Source: Salipiger mucosus DSM 16094 | Lineage (GTDB): Bacteria; Pseudomonadota; Alphaproteobacteria; Rhodobacterales; Rhodobacteraceae | Assembly: GCF_000442255.1 (NCBI RefSeq) | Contig: NZ_KE557276.1 | Location: forward strand, 292,621 to 356,620 | Reading direction: 5' to 3' | DNA: 64,000 nucleotides | Part shown: one piece after another, positions 1 through 9,586 of the stretch | How positions within the stretch are numbered: the stretch's first letter is position 1 | Layout of the letters: every line of letters begins with the position of its first letter | Notes under the pieces: model-generated | Seen by the model: the letters and a program-made list of their open reading frames with translations, nothing else | Databases searched by the model: none | Told to the model about the DNA's origin: nothing | Translations under genes and position numbers: made by a program

Positions 1-793
1 CCTGCTCGGCCCGCATGGTGGGCTCGATGCCCGCGCGTTCCAGAACGGATTCGATCTCGGGCGACAGGCCCTTCAGCGCGGCGCGCAGCATCTTGCGGCG
101 CTGGTTGAAGGCCGTCGCCACGACGCGTTCCAGCACCTTGGGATCGGCCGGAAAGCGCGGCTCGGGCAGGGCGCGCAGGTGCACCACGGCCGAGGCCACC
201 TTGGGGGCCGGCGTGAAGGCCGAGGGCGGCAGGCCGAGGACGATGCGCGCCTCGCAGCGCCACTGGGCCAGCACCGCGAGCCGTCCGTAGGCCTTGTTCC
301 CCGGCTGCGCGACGATGCGCTCGGCCACCTCGCGCTGGAACATGAGCGTGAGCGTCTGCCAGAAGGGCGGCCAGTCGTCCGGCGTGAGCCAGCGCACCAG
401 AAGCTCGGTGCCGACGTTGTAGGGCAGGTTGGCGCAGACCGCGATGGGCGGGCTCAGGTGCGCCAGCGGATCGACCTGCAGCGCGTCGCCCTGGATCACC
501 TCGAGCCGTCCGGGATAGGCCTGCGCGATCTGCTCGAGCGCGGGCAGGCAGCGCGCGTCCTTCTCGATGGCGAGCACGCGGCGGGCGCCCTCGGCCAGCA
601 GCCCGCGGGTGAGACCGCCCGGGCCGGGACCGATTTCCAGCACGTCCATACCCGAGAGGTCGCCCGCCTGCCGCGCGATCTTGGCGGTGAGGTTGAGGTC
701 CAGCAGGAAGTTCTGCCCCAGCGCCTTGCGCGCGCGCAGATCGTGCGAGGCGATGACCTCGCGCAGGGGCGGGAGTCCGTCGATGGTGCTCAT
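1..793 (-). CDS. rsmA: 16S rRNA dimethyladenosine transferase RsmA/KsgA (3' end outside window)
   Basis: RsmA dimethylates two adjacent adenosines near the 3' end of 16S rRNA during small-subunit assembly in the cytoplasm. About 264 codons are visible from the ATG at 793, and the C-terminal end lies beyond base 1. The N-terminus carries the family signature [13 protein letters not shown]. The SAM-binding motif [10 protein letters not shown] follows, then the catalytic motif [11 protein letters not shown] and the C-terminal FNQRRKMLR block. These motifs are seen directly and are specific to the KsgA/Dim1 family. It is the last visible gene of a minus-strand cluster with pdxA, surA and the lpt genes, about 80 bp after pdxA. 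Truncation is only an effect of the window edge. Confidence 0.95.
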   Translation of the reverse strand, partial: MSTIDGLPPLREVIASHDLRARKALGQNFLLDLNLTAKIARQAGDLSGMDVLEIGPGPGGLTRGLLAEGARRVLAIEKDARCLPALEQIAQAYPGRLEVIQGDALQVDPLAHLSPPIAVCANLPYNVGTELLVRWLTPDDWPPFWQTLTLMFQREVAERIVAQPGNKAYGRLAVLAQWRCEARIVLGLPPSAFTPAPKVASAVVHLRALPEPRFPADPKVLERVVATAFNQRRKMLRAALKGLSPEIESVLERAGIEPTMRAEQ

Positions 794-874
794 GCTGTGG
801 CCTGACCTGTCATGGTCCGACCGGGATACGCCGGGGCCGCGCGGGGGGCAATGCCCCTGCGGACTTCGCGCCGC

Positions 875-1846
875 TCAGGCGGTGCCGCCGGCCAGCCGCC
901 AGGCGAGGCGCAGGGCGGCGAGCGTCGAGGAAGGATTCGCCAGCCCCTTGCCCGCGATGTCGAAGGCGGTGCCGTGATCGGGCGAGGTGCGGATGAAGGG
1001 CAGGCCGAGGGTGACGTTGACGCCCTCGTCGAAGGCCAGCGTCTTGATCGGGATGAGCGCCTGGTCGTGATACATGCAGACCGCCGCGTCGTAGCGCGCC
1101 CGGGCCCGCGCGTGGAACATGGTGTCGGCGGGCAGCGGCCCGGCGATGTCCATGCCCTCGGCGCGGAGGCGGTCGAGGACCGGCGCGATCATCTCGATTT
1201 CCTCGCGGCCCATGCGGCCGCCCTCGCCGGCGTGGGGGTTGAGGCCCGCGACGGCGATGCGCGGCTGCGCGATGCCGAAGCGCTCGATCAGCGCGGTGTG
1301 GGTGATGCGCAGGCGCTTTTCCAAAAGCTCGGGAGTGAGCGCGGCGGGCACCTCGGAGACGGGAATGTGGATCGTGGCAGGCACGACGCGCAGGGTGTCG
1401 CTGGCCAGCATCATGACCACCTCGTCGACGCCCGCGAGCGCGGCGAGAAATTCCGTGTGGCCGGGATAGGCGAAATCTGCGCCCTCAATCAGCGCCTGCT
1501 TGGAGATCGGCAGGGTGCAGAGCCCGGAGGCCGCGCCCGACATGGCCAGCGCGACGCCGCGCTCGATGGCGGTGACGACGCCCGCGGCCTGCGCGGGCTG
1601 CGGCGTGCCGGGCACGCGGGGGCCGGGCATGTCGATCGGCAGCACGGGCAGGCCGTCGCGGGCGGCCTGCGGGGCCTCGGAGATGTCGCCGATCTCGACG
1701 TGCGGCACGGTGCCCGGCAGGTGGCCCGGCGCGCCGATCAACGCGAAGGGCAGGTCGGTGCCGAGGATTTCCCACGCGGCCTCGGCCAGTTCGGGGCCGA
1801 TGCCGGAGGGCTCTCCGCAGCTGAGCGCAATGGGCGCGGGGCTCAT
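875..1846 (-). CDS. pdxA: 4-hydroxythreonine-4-phosphate dehydrogenase PdxA
   Basis: PdxA oxidises 4-phosphohydroxy-L-threonine with NAD(P)+ and decarboxylates the product, a step of DXP-dependent pyridoxal phosphate synthesis in the cytoplasm. The 323-residue protein has family length. It shows GEPSGIGPEL near the N-terminus, PISKQAL, the metal-ligand stretch YPGHTEFLA, GLNPHAGEGG, MYHDQALIPIK and the C-terminal block RTSPDHGTAFDIAGKG. Its start codon overlaps the surA stop by four bases (ATGA), indicating translational coupling. The surA-pdxA-rsmA order is well known in proteobacteria. Confidence 0.96.
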   Translation of the reverse strand: MSPAPIALSCGEPSGIGPELAEAAWEILGTDLPFALIGAPGHLPGTVPHVEIGDISEAPQAARDGLPVLPIDMPGPRVPGTPQPAQAAGVVTAIERGVALAMSGAASGLCTLPISKQALIEGADFAYPGHTEFLAALAGVDEVVMMLASDTLRVVPATIHIPVSEVPAALTPELLEKRLRITHTALIERFGIAQPRIAVAGLNPHAGEGGRMGREEIEMIAPVLDRLRAEGMDIAGPLPADTMFHARARARYDAAVCMYHDQALIPIKTLAFDEGVNVTLGLPFIRTSPDHGTAFDIAGKGLANPSSTLAALRLAWRLAGGTA

Positions 1847-3072
1847 TTCTCGACGATGCGGGCGTCGGCGCGCAGCTGCGCGAGGTAGCTTTCCGAGAGC
1901 GCGGTCAGCCGGCGGTTGCGCAGGCTCATGGTGACCTGCTGGCGGTCGGCGTCCTCGTTCGCGGCGACGGTGCGGCCGCAGAGCATCAGGAAGACCAGCG
2001 TCTGTCCGCCCGAGCGCGTGAGCGCGGTCGAGACCTCGCCGGCGTCGAGCTTGGACAGCTCGTAGGCGATGTCGGTCGGGATCTCGGAAGGCGGCAGGGT
2101 CTGGCGGTCGAGCACCTCGGGGGGCTGGCCCTGGGCGACGGCGTAGAGGTCGTCGCAGCGGTCGACCTGCTCATCGAGGACGCGGGCGCGGGCCAGCGTC
2201 TCGGCCGAGCGGCCGCCGGGCATGTAGTAGGCGGCGTATTCCAGCGCGCCGATCTCGGGCGCGGAATAACCGGTCTCCTCGATGTCGCGCATCTGGAAGA
2301 GCGCGATGGCGCCCTGCACCGGGATCGGGTCGGTCACCTCGCCCGGGGCAAGGCCGAGGACCAGCGGCTGAAGCGGCGGCGGCAGCTCGGTCAGGTTCTG
2401 CCAGGGCAGGCGGCCGCCGTTCTCGCGGGTCGCGGTGGCGGAATACTGGCGCGCGGCGGCGGAGAACTCGGAGGTCGAGGTCATGCCGGCGATCTGGTTG
2501 GCGCGGGCGCGGATCGCCTCTTCCTGTCCGCGCTGCAGCGGCATGATGATCTCGGAGAGCAGGACGCGCACGTTCGAGCCGCCCGAGCCGCCGGCCGAGA
2601 GGGCGCGGTCGATCTCGTCCTCGCTGACCGAGGCGCGGTTGGCGAAGCGGGCGCGCACCAGCTCGCGCCAGGCGAAGCCGGCCGTCACGAAGTCGCGGAA
2701 GGTCTGCTCGGCGACGCCGGCGCCCGCGAGCGCCTGCACGAATTCCTCGCGGCTGAGGTCGGCGCGGCCGGCGAATTCCTCCATCCCGTCGAGGATCTCC
2801 TGCTCGCTCGGGCTGATGCCCGCGTTCTCGGCGGCGGCCATCTTGAGCCGGTCCTCGATGAGCTGTTCGCGGGCGACCTCCTGCGGGTTGCCCGGCGAGT
2901 TGAGGAGGGTCAGCATGCGCGCGCGCTGCTGGATCTCGTAGCCGGTGATGACCTTCTCGTCGACGACGATGGCGGGCGAGAAGAGGCCCTGCGCGCCGGC
3001 GGAGAGCGGCGCGAGGGCGCAGCCTGCGGCCAGGACCAGGGCGCGGAGGATGCGGGCCGGGGTCAGTTGCAT
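1843..3072 (-). CDS. surA: Periplasmic chaperone/peptidyl-prolyl isomerase SurA
   Basis: SurA-type parvulins escort outer-membrane proteins, including LptD, through the periplasm. The chosen ATG at 3072 places a clear signal peptide at residues 1-28 (basic MQLTPAR start, alanine/leucine core, AGAQ cleavage region). The frame stays open another 45 codons upstream, but that extension has no signal-peptide character and would overlap lptD much further. The N-terminal chaperone helices (residues about 30-160) contain VVDEKVITGYEIQQR. A parvulin-like segment follows around 170-270 with VRVLLSEIIMPLQ. Two C-terminal cysteines (VDRCDD, LMLCGR) are visible. The start overlaps the 3' end of lptD by ten bases, which fits co-expression of the chaperone with its client. 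Confidence 0.9.
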   Translation of the reverse strand: MQLTPARILRALVLAAGCALAPLSAGAQGLFSPAIVVDEKVITGYEIQQRARMLTLLNSPGNPQEVAREQLIEDRLKMAAAENAGISPSEQEILDGMEEFAGRADLSREEFVQALAGAGVAEQTFRDFVTAGFAWRELVRARFANRASVSEDEIDRALSAGGSGGSNVRVLLSEIIMPLQRGQEEAIRARANQIAGMTSTSEFSAAARQYSATATRENGGRLPWQNLTELPPPLQPLVLGLAPGEVTDPIPVQGAIALFQMRDIEETGYSAPEIGALEYAAYYMPGGRSAETLARARVLDEQVDRCDDLYAVAQGQPPEVLDRQTLPPSEIPTDIAYELSKLDAGEVSTALTRSGGQTLVFLMLCGRTVAANEDADRQQVTMSLRNRRLTALSESYLAQLRADARIVEK

Positions 3073-5228
3073 GTGCGGCGATACTCCTTGTCGCTTTCGG
3101 ATGTGCCGAAGCCCGTCAGCGCGACGGTCAGGCCGAAATCGGTCGACGGTTCGAGGTTCGTGGAGGACGCGAACTTGCGCAAGACCGTAAAGTCCACCTG
3201 GATGCACTCGGTGCGGTATTGCAGGCCCAGGCCCGCGCGGTCAAGCCGCTGGTCGGCAAGGTCGTAGCGCCATTCTGCCGAACTCGTCCAGTGGCGGTTC
3301 ACGCGGTAGGAGCCGTCGAAGCCCCATTCCGACTGTGTCTCGTCGCGCTCTTCGGCGGCGTCCTGCACCAGCAGCACGTAGGAGGCGCCGAGATCCATGC
3401 GCGCGTTGGACCAGGCGGCGCGGCCCTCGGCCTTGTCGAAGTCGCCTGCGCCGTCGAGCAGCCCGCGCGCCGAGATCGAGAGCCCCAGCGGATGGGTGAA
3501 TCCGCCCGCGAGAAGCCAGTCCGAGGTTTCGCCGTAGAGCCCGGAGGAGCGCGAGAAGGCCGGGTCGTCCCGGTCGTGCCAGACGCGGCCCAGCGTGAGG
3601 CCCGCGGTCCAGCCGCCGGCGCCCTCGTGCAGCCAGCGCAGGCCGGCGGCGAGGCTCTCGCCGCGCTCGCGCCGGTCGCCGGCCGGGAAGCGCGAGAGCG
3701 AGAGCAGGTTGGCCTCGTCGAACTCGACGCGGGTGCTTTCGTCGGCTGCCACGCGGGAGCGATCCCCGCCGACCCAGCCGTATTGCAGCACCGGCTCGAG
3801 CAGCGAGCGCCCGCCGCCCGCGCCGCGCCGGGCGAAGGGCCAGCGCAGCTCGAGCGCGGCGCCGGGGGTGAGCTGGCTCACGTCGCTTTCGGAGGCGGCG
3901 TCCTGACGGATGGCGTAGCGGTCGGCCCAGAGGTGCAGCGAGGCGCCCGCGCGCAGGCCCAGCGGCAGGGTCCAGCGGTCGCGCCAGCTTGCCTCGAGGC
4001 CCAGCCGGGCGACGTCGCGGCCATCGACGATGGAGTCCTCGTCCGGCCCGTCGATGTCGAGGTCCGAGGTCCGGTAGTGTGCATGCACCTGCGCGCCCAC
4101 GCGCAGCTCGCCGCCGAGGCGCTGCGGGAAGAAGCGGCGCTCGTAGCGGCTGTGGGCGACGAGGGAGGGCAGCGTCTCGTCCTGCTCGCTCGCGCGGAGC
4201 GATTGGTAGCGGGTGATCGCGGACTGGATCAGGCTGTCGCGCCGGACGCGGGTGACGGTGACGTTGCTGTCGAGGCGTTCCTTGTCGGCGTAGTCGTAGT
4301 CGTTGAGATAGGCCTCGTCCGAGACGTACTCGAGGTCGAAGTCCAGCGTGTAGCCGTCGCGCAGCCCGAAGCGCCCTTCGGCGAAGAGGTAGCCCCGCGC
4401 CTCGCCGGGAAGCAGCGTGTCGCGCGTGAGGGCGCTGTCGACCACCAGGTCGCCGTAGGCGAAGGCGCGGCGGTAGCGCGCCTCGAGCGTCTTGGTGACC
4501 GGCGAGATATAGGGCGTGAGCGTCACGTCCTGGTGGTCGCCCAGCGGCACGAAGTAGGGCGTCTTGATGCCGAAGCCCAGCAGGGTCGAGCTGCGCACCG
4601 AGGGGATCAGGAAGCCCGGCGCGCGGTCGAGCGTGGGGTCGGGCAGGCGCAGGCGGGGCAGCCAGAAGACGGGGATGTCGAGCACCCGCAGCTGGGCGTT
4701 GTCGAAGTAGAGCTGCTGCGCCTCCTGGTCGTGGACGACGCGGCTGGCGCGGATCTGCCAGAGCGGCACCTCGCCCGGGCCGCAGACCTGGCAGGAGGTC
4801 ACGGCGACGCGCGAGAGCTGGGTGTAGCGGCCCTCGGCCCGGCGGGCCTCGACGGCGGCGAGCTGCAGCTGTTCGTCGAGCACCATGCGGGCGCCGCGCA
4901 GCAGCCCGTTGCGGAAGCCCTCGTCGAGCTCGGCCGCCTCGGCGGTGAGGATGTTGCCCTGTGCGTCGGTGAGCCGCAGCGGCCCCTCGATGTCGAGCCG
5001 GCCGGCCTGCTGGTCGTAGACGATGCGCGTGGCGGTGAGGCGGGCGCCGTCGTGCAGCGCCTCGACGTTGCCGGTGGCCACGAGGCGTTCGCGGTCCTCG
5101 ACGAAGACGCGGTCGGCCACGAGCAGCGCGGGCTCGGTCGCGTCGTCCTGCGCGCGGGCGGGCAGGGTGGCGAGCGCGGCAAGCGCCAGCGCGGTCAGCA
5201 GCAGGCGCGCGAGGGCTGCGGGTCTCAT
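3063..5228 (-). CDS. lptD: LPS-assembly protein LptD
   Basis: LptD is the outer-membrane beta-barrel that, with LptE, inserts lipopolysaccharide into the outer leaflet. The 721-residue product starts with a signal peptide (residues 1-27, ending PARAQ). An LptA-like jellyroll domain follows at about 35-140, then a long C-terminal barrel rich in aromatic and charged alternation. Four cysteines are visible after the signal peptide (about C146, C149, C675, C720), reminiscent of the disulfide pairs needed for LptD maturation in Escherichia coli; that parallel is an inference. The start at 5228 overlaps the lptG stop (ATGA). A longer open frame upstream is out of register with lptG coding and was discarded. 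Confidence 0.93.
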   Translation of the reverse strand: MRPAALARLLLTALALAALATLPARAQDDATEPALLVADRVFVEDRERLVATGNVEALHDGARLTATRIVYDQQAGRLDIEGPLRLTDAQGNILTAEAAELDEGFRNGLLRGARMVLDEQLQLAAVEARRAEGRYTQLSRVAVTSCQVCGPGEVPLWQIRASRVVHDQEAQQLYFDNAQLRVLDIPVFWLPRLRLPDPTLDRAPGFLIPSVRSSTLLGFGIKTPYFVPLGDHQDVTLTPYISPVTKTLEARYRRAFAYGDLVVDSALTRDTLLPGEARGYLFAEGRFGLRDGYTLDFDLEYVSDEAYLNDYDYADKERLDSNVTVTRVRRDSLIQSAITRYQSLRASEQDETLPSLVAHSRYERRFFPQRLGGELRVGAQVHAHYRTSDLDIDGPDEDSIVDGRDVARLGLEASWRDRWTLPLGLRAGASLHLWADRYAIRQDAASESDVSQLTPGAALELRWPFARRGAGGGRSLLEPVLQYGWVGGDRSRVAADESTRVEFDEANLLSLSRFPAGDRRERGESLAAGLRWLHEGAGGWTAGLTLGRVWHDRDDPAFSRSSGLYGETSDWLLAGGFTHPLGLSISARGLLDGAGDFDKAEGRAAWSNARMDLGASYVLLVQDAAEERDETQSEWGFDGSYRVNRHWTSSAEWRYDLADQRLDRAGLGLQYRTECIQVDFTVLRKFASSTNLEPSTDFGLTVALTGFGTSESDKEYRRTCN

Positions 5229-6319
5229 CCTTCCTCCCTTTGCAGCACCACGCCGAGCGCCAGCAGGAGCGAGGCGACGGGCGGTGTCCAGGCGGCGAGG
5301 ATCGGGTCCAGCTGCCCGTTCTCGCCCATGATCTGCGCGAAGTTGCGCACGTAGTAGAGGCCGAAGCCCAGCAGCACGGCGGTCAGCACCGAGAGCCCGG
5401 TGCGCGCCAGCCGGGCCGGGCGCATGGTGACGCCCGCGGCCACCAGGACCATTGCCACGAGAAAGAGCGGACGCGCCAGTTCCATCTGCAGCCAGACCTC
5501 GTGACGTCGCGCCGAGAAGCCCGCCTCCTCGAGACCGGCGATGAACTGCGGCATGTCCCAGATCGAGATCGCCGAGGGCTGGCCGAAGCGGTCGCGGATG
5601 CCGTCCTGCGTGAGCGAGGAGGGGATGCGCAGCTCGTCGTGCGGCTGGGAGCTGGCCTCGGGGTTGAGGCCGGCGGTCAGCGGCCATGCCTTGGCCTCTG
5701 CCAGCACCCATGCGCCGTCGTCGAGCCGGGCCTGCTGCGCCTCGACCCGGCGCACGAGCCCGCCGGAGGGGGCATAGGCGTAGAAGGTGACGTCGTAGAG
5801 CACCGAGGCGTCCGGGTTGGTGCGGGCGGCGCGGATCACGGTCTGGCCCGCGAGCCCGCCCTGGCGCAGCCAGAGCCCCTCGGCCCCGATCGAGAGCACC
5901 GAACCGCCGCCGGTGTCGTAGAGCTCGCCGAGGTCGGCGGAGCGCTTGGAGGTCGCGGCGACGATGGGGTTGAACATCGCGACCGCGAGCCCGCCGATGA
6001 GCGCCGCGACGAAGACCGGCCCGGCGAGGGCGGCCAGCCCGGAGCGGCCGGCGGCGCGGGCCACCACCAGCTCGGAGCTGCGCGCGAGCGCGACGAAGAG
6101 CGAGACGGTGGCGAGGATCATCACCAGCGGCAGGATCTCGTAGAGGCCGGAGGGCAGGTTCAGCAGAACGATCTGCATGACCTGCCCGAAGCGCACGTCC
6201 GAGTCGAAGTTGCGCAGCTGCTCGACGAGGTCCACGAGCCCGATGAAGAGCGCGAAGATCGCGAGGATCGCGAGGAAGAACCACAGGAAGCGGCGGGCGA
6301 AGTAGCGGTGCAGGATCAT
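5225..6319 (-). CDS. lptG: LPS export ABC transporter permease LptG
   Basis: LptG pairs with LptF in the inner-membrane LptB2FG complex that extracts LPS and passes it to the LptA bridge. The 364-residue protein has the YjgP/YjgQ layout: three N-terminal membrane segments (around 12-32, 55-80 and 97-120), a periplasmic beta-jellyroll domain (about 130-265) and three C-terminal membrane segments. The motif SSELVVARAAGRS after the second segment resembles the LptB coupling region. It starts at the ATG at 6319, overlapping the lptF stop by four bases. The lptF-lptG-lptD-surA order groups the LPS exporter with its barrel and chaperone. Confidence 0.93.
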   Translation of the reverse strand: MILHRYFARRFLWFFLAILAIFALFIGLVDLVEQLRNFDSDVRFGQVMQIVLLNLPSGLYEILPLVMILATVSLFVALARSSELVVARAAGRSGLAALAGPVFVAALIGGLAVAMFNPIVAATSKRSADLGELYDTGGGSVLSIGAEGLWLRQGGLAGQTVIRAARTNPDASVLYDVTFYAYAPSGGLVRRVEAQQARLDDGAWVLAEAKAWPLTAGLNPEASSQPHDELRIPSSLTQDGIRDRFGQPSAISIWDMPQFIAGLEEAGFSARRHEVWLQMELARPLFLVAMVLVAAGVTMRPARLARTGLSVLTAVLLGFGLYYVRNFAQIMGENGQLDPILAAWTPPVASLLLALGVVLQREEG

Positions 6320-7449
6320 GCCGCGGCCTCGGTCGATGCGGAGCGGCGCGCGGGCCGGAAGGGCCGGCTGGCGCGGTGCAGCAGCAAGCCGGTCATGGCG
6401 AGCCCGAGCACGCTGGGCAGGTAGATCGCCGGCCAGAGCGCGGCATTGGCGCGCACCGGGTCGGCGATGACGCTTTCCACGAGCTTGACCAGCACCAGCA
6501 GGAAGATCGCGCCCACGACCTGCCGGGTGACGCCGAAACGCGAGTAGCTGGCCGTCATGAGCGTGGCGTAGCCGATCAGCGCGGCGACGATGCACAGCAG
6601 CGGCTGCTGGAAGCGCATGTGCGCCTCCTCGAGCACTTCGCCGACGGAGTCGTCGACCTCTTCGGCCACCGCCTGCGTGTCGGTCAGCAGCTCCCAGGTG
6701 GGCACCTGCCGGGCGCGGCGCGTGGGCGGGCCCTGGGCGGCGATGAGTTCGGTGATGTCGTAGGTCAGCTCGTCGAAGTTGGTGGTCGAGAGGCGCTGGG
6801 TCTCGAGGTTCAGGGTCTGGGCCATGCCCTCGACCATGGCGAGGCGGGTCTGGTCGTCGCCGCGCAGGATGTAGGCGGTGCGGGCGGTGTAGGTCACCGC
6901 GCGGCCCTCGTTGCGGCGGTCGGACAGGAAGAGGTCCTGCAGCTCGCCCTCGGGGGTGATGTCGCGGATGTAGACGGTCACGCCGCGCACCGGGTGCAGG
7001 AAGGTGCCCTCGTGCAGGAGCCGGGCGCTGAGGGATTCCGAGATCTCGGATTCGCGCAGGCGCAGCTGGGCGATGGAGGCCGGCACGAGGACATGGGTGA
7101 GGATCGCCATCATCACGCCGATGATCGTGCCGAAGACCAGCACCGGCCGCGCCATGCGCCAGGGCGAGAGACCCGCGGCCTGCACCACGTTGATCTCGGA
7201 GTCGTTGGACATGCGGTTGGTGACGTAGACCGCCGCGCCGAAGGCCGCCATGGGCAGCACGATGGCCACCACGGCGGGCAGGCTGAGCGCGGTGAACTCG
7301 AGGAAGATGCCGCCCGAGTGACCGTCGGCGACAAGCTCGTCGAACAGCGACACCGCGCGGTTGACCCAGTAGACGAGCACCAGCACGAGCGCGAAAAACC
7401 CGAAGAGCACCATGAGTTGCGACAGCATGTACCTGTCGAATCTCTGCAC
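6316..7449 (-). CDS. lptF: LPS export ABC transporter permease LptF
   Basis: LptF is the second permease of the LptB2FG lipopolysaccharide exporter in the inner membrane. The 377-residue protein begins RFDRYMLSQLMVLFGFFALVLVL, typical of the family, with a GTG start. Membrane segments lie near residues 10-32, 50-75 and 97-125, followed by a periplasmic domain and three C-terminal segments (about 285-360). The coupling helix region SNDSEINVVQAAGLSP is characteristic of LptF. It is the first gene of the minus-strand cluster and is divergent from pepA, so its promoter should lie between 7450 and 7574. Confidence 0.93.
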   Translation of the reverse strand: MQRFDRYMLSQLMVLFGFFALVLVLVYWVNRAVSLFDELVADGHSGGIFLEFTALSLPAVVAIVLPMAAFGAAVYVTNRMSNDSEINVVQAAGLSPWRMARPVLVFGTIIGVMMAILTHVLVPASIAQLRLRESEISESLSARLLHEGTFLHPVRGVTVYIRDITPEGELQDLFLSDRRNEGRAVTYTARTAYILRGDDQTRLAMVEGMAQTLNLETQRLSTTNFDELTYDITELIAAQGPPTRRARQVPTWELLTDTQAVAEEVDDSVGEVLEEAHMRFQQPLLCIVAALIGYATLMTASYSRFGVTRQVVGAIFLLVLVKLVESVIADPVRANAALWPAIYLPSVLGLAMTGLLLHRASRPFRPARRSASTEAAA

Positions 7450-7574
7450 GCCGCCGTTCCCCCCAGAACTTCGTTTCGACAGACCCTAGAGTATCGCTCT
7501 GTGGGGGAAAAGGCTGCTCTGGTCAATGTCGCCTCGGGGGACTACCAATCGGGGAAATCAACTGGGAGAGCCGC

Positions 7575-9047
7575 ATGACCGATCTGCGCGAGATCACCTT
7601 CGGAGAGCTTGAGCTGGACGCGCTCAAGGAGGCCACGGGCCGCGTGGCCCTGTTCGTCAACGCCGAGAGCCAGCTTGGCCGCGGCGCGCGCCGGGTGAAC
7701 CGGCTGACGCGGGGCGCCGTGGCCCGCGCCACCGAGGGCGAGGCCTGGGACAAGCTGTCCGAGGGCGGCATCGTGAGCCTGGCCTGGCCGTCGGGGATGG
7801 CCGCGGAGGCGGTGGACATCGTCAAGATCGAGCGCCGGCCCGAGCCGGCGGCGGCGCGCAAGGCGGGCGCGGCGCTGGCCCGCCGCGCGGGCAGCGCGGG
7901 CATGACCGTGATCGCGGATGCCACGGCGCAGATGCCGCGCGTGGCGCAGGGGATCGCGCTGCGCAGCTACGATTTCACCGTGCACAAGAGCGACAAGGGC
8001 AAGACGCCCGCGCCGGCGCGCGTGCTCTGCGGCAAGCCCGAGGAGGTCTCGGCCGCCGCGGCGCCGCTGCTGGCGGAGGCCGAGGGCGTCTTCTTCACCC
8101 GCGACCTGGTGAACGAGCCCGCCAACGTGCTGACCACCACCGAGTTCGCCACCCGCCTCGAGGGGCTGCGCGAGCTGGGCGTCGAGGTCGAGGTGCTGGA
8201 CGAGGACCGCATGGCCGAGCTTGGCATGGGCGCGCTGCTCTGCGTGGGGCAGGGCTCGGCCACGCCCTCGAAGCTGGTGGTCATGCGCTGGAAGGGCGCC
8301 GAGGGCGCGCCGCTCGCGCTGGTGGGCAAGGGCGTGGTCTTCGACACCGGCGGCATCTCGCTCAAGCCCGCGGCGGGCATGGAGGACATGACCATGGACA
8401 TGGGCGGCGCGGGCGTCGTCGCCGGGGTCATGAAGACCGTGGCGCGGCGCAAGGCGCCGGCGCACGTGGTGGGCCTCGTGGGGCTGGTCGAGAACATGCC
8501 CTCGAGCAACGCGGTGCGCCCGGGCGACGTGGTGCGCTCGATGAAGGGCGACACGGTGGAGGTGATCAACACCGACGCCGAGGGCCGGCTCGTGCTCTGC
8601 GACGTGATGTGGTACGCGCAGGAGACCGAGAAGCCCGCGGCGATGGTGGATCTCGCCACGCTCACCGGCGCCTGCATCGTGGCGCTGGGGCACGAGAACG
8701 CGGCGGTCTATTCCAACGACGACGCGGTGGTCGACGGCTTCCTCCGCGCCGCGAAGGACGAGGACGAGGGCGCCTGGCGGATGCCGCTGGGCAAGGCCTA
8801 CGACGACATGCTGAAATCGCCGGTGGCGGACATGAAGAACGTGGGCGGCCGGCCCGCGGGCTCGATCACCGCGGCGCAGTTCCTCGGGCGCTTCGTCAAG
8901 AAAGAGACGCCCTGGATCCACCTCGACATCGCGGGCGTGGCGCACATCAAGGCGGGCACCGCGCTGGCGCCCGGCGGCGCGACCGGCTGGGGCGTCATGG
9001 CGCTCGACCGGATGATCCGCGACCGCTTCGAGACCGCCGGGGACTGA
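7575..9047 (+). CDS. pepA: Leucyl aminopeptidase (M17 family, PepA)
   Basis: M17 aminopeptidases remove N-terminal residues from peptides in the cytoplasm using two metal ions. The 490-residue protein has an N-terminal macro-like domain and a C-terminal catalytic domain. The expected metal ligands and catalytic residues are all present: K252 and D257 in VGKGVVFDTGGISLKP, D275 in MTMDMGGAG, and D334 and E336 in the signature NTDAEGRLVL. It starts at an ATG after GGGAGAG, is divergent from lptF, and is followed after about five bases by holC. A neighbouring chi subunit is a common arrangement in alphaproteobacteria. Confidence 0.95.
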   Translation: MTDLREITFGELELDALKEATGRVALFVNAESQLGRGARRVNRLTRGAVARATEGEAWDKLSEGGIVSLAWPSGMAAEAVDIVKIERRPEPAAARKAGAALARRAGSAGMTVIADATAQMPRVAQGIALRSYDFTVHKSDKGKTPAPARVLCGKPEEVSAAAAPLLAEAEGVFFTRDLVNEPANVLTTTEFATRLEGLRELGVEVEVLDEDRMAELGMGALLCVGQGSATPSKLVVMRWKGAEGAPLALVGKGVVFDTGGISLKPAAGMEDMTMDMGGAGVVAGVMKTVARRKAPAHVVGLVGLVENMPSSNAVRPGDVVRSMKGDTVEVINTDAEGRLVLCDVMWYAQETEKPAAMVDLATLTGACIVALGHENAAVYSNDDAVVDGFLRAAKDEDEGAWRMPLGKAYDDMLKSPVADMKNVGGRPAGSITAAQFLGRFVKKETPWIHLDIAGVAHIKAGTALAPGGATGWGVMALDRMIRDRFETAGD

Positions 9048-9052
9048 ACGCC

Positions 9053-9511
9053 TTGGGCAAGGCCATGTTCTACCACCTGACGCGTCGCCCGCTCGAGGCG
9101 ACGCTGCCCATGCTGCTGGAGCGCTCGCTCGCGGCGGGATGGCGGGTGGTGGTGCGCGGCACCGATGCCGCGCGGATGGACTGGCTGGACGAGAAACTGT
9201 GGCTGGGGGCCGAGGACGGCTTCCTGCCGCACGGCCGCGCGGGCGGGCCGCGGGACGCGGACCAGCCCGTGCTGCTGACTTTGGACGCGGAGATGCCCAA
9301 CGCGCCTGCCTGCCTGATGGCCGTGGACGGCGCCCGGGTGGCGCCCGAGGAGGCCGCGCGGCTGGAGCGGACCTGCATCCTCTTCGACGGCAATGACGAG
9401 GCGGCGGTGCAGGCGGCGCGCGGCCAGTGGCGCGCGCTCACCGGCGCGGGCTGCCCGGCGGAATACTGGTCCGAGGAGTCCGGGCGCTGGGAGAAGAAGG
9501 CCGAGGGCTGA
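9053..9511 (+). CDS. holC: DNA polymerase III subunit chi
   Basis: HolC (chi) links the clamp loader to single-stranded DNA-binding protein at the replication fork. The product shows the family pattern: FYHLTRRPLEATLPMLLERSLAAGWRVVVRGT at the N-terminus, a central WLGAEDGFLPHG segment (about 45-60) and QPVLLTLD. Length is about 152 residues from a TTG at 9053, or 148 from the ATG at 9065; both are in frame. The TTG leaves a GGGGA ribosome-binding site at a good distance, while the ATG has AAGG close by, so the start is uncertain. The pepA-holC order supports the call. Confidence 0.85.
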   Translation: MGKAMFYHLTRRPLEATLPMLLERSLAAGWRVVVRGTDAARMDWLDEKLWLGAEDGFLPHGRAGGPRDADQPVLLTLDAEMPNAPACLMAVDGARVAPEEAARLERTCILFDGNDEAAVQAARGQWRALTGAGCPAEYWSEESGRWEKKAEG

Positions 9512-9586
9512 AGCGGCGTCCAAGTTCCTTGGAAGGGAATTTGCAAATCTTTTCAAAACGATTTGGCGCGATCTTCGTGCGGTGGA

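Noticed and set aside
3219..5354. A 711-codon open frame on the plus strand opposite lptD
   Set aside because: High GC keeps antisense frames open; it is charge-biased, without motifs, and lies fully over the well-supported lptD gene.
9512..9586. CCAAG-TTC-CTTGG palindrome and AAATC/GATTT arms after holC as a terminator
   Set aside because: Stems are short and not followed by T residues; left as unassigned sequence between convergent genes.
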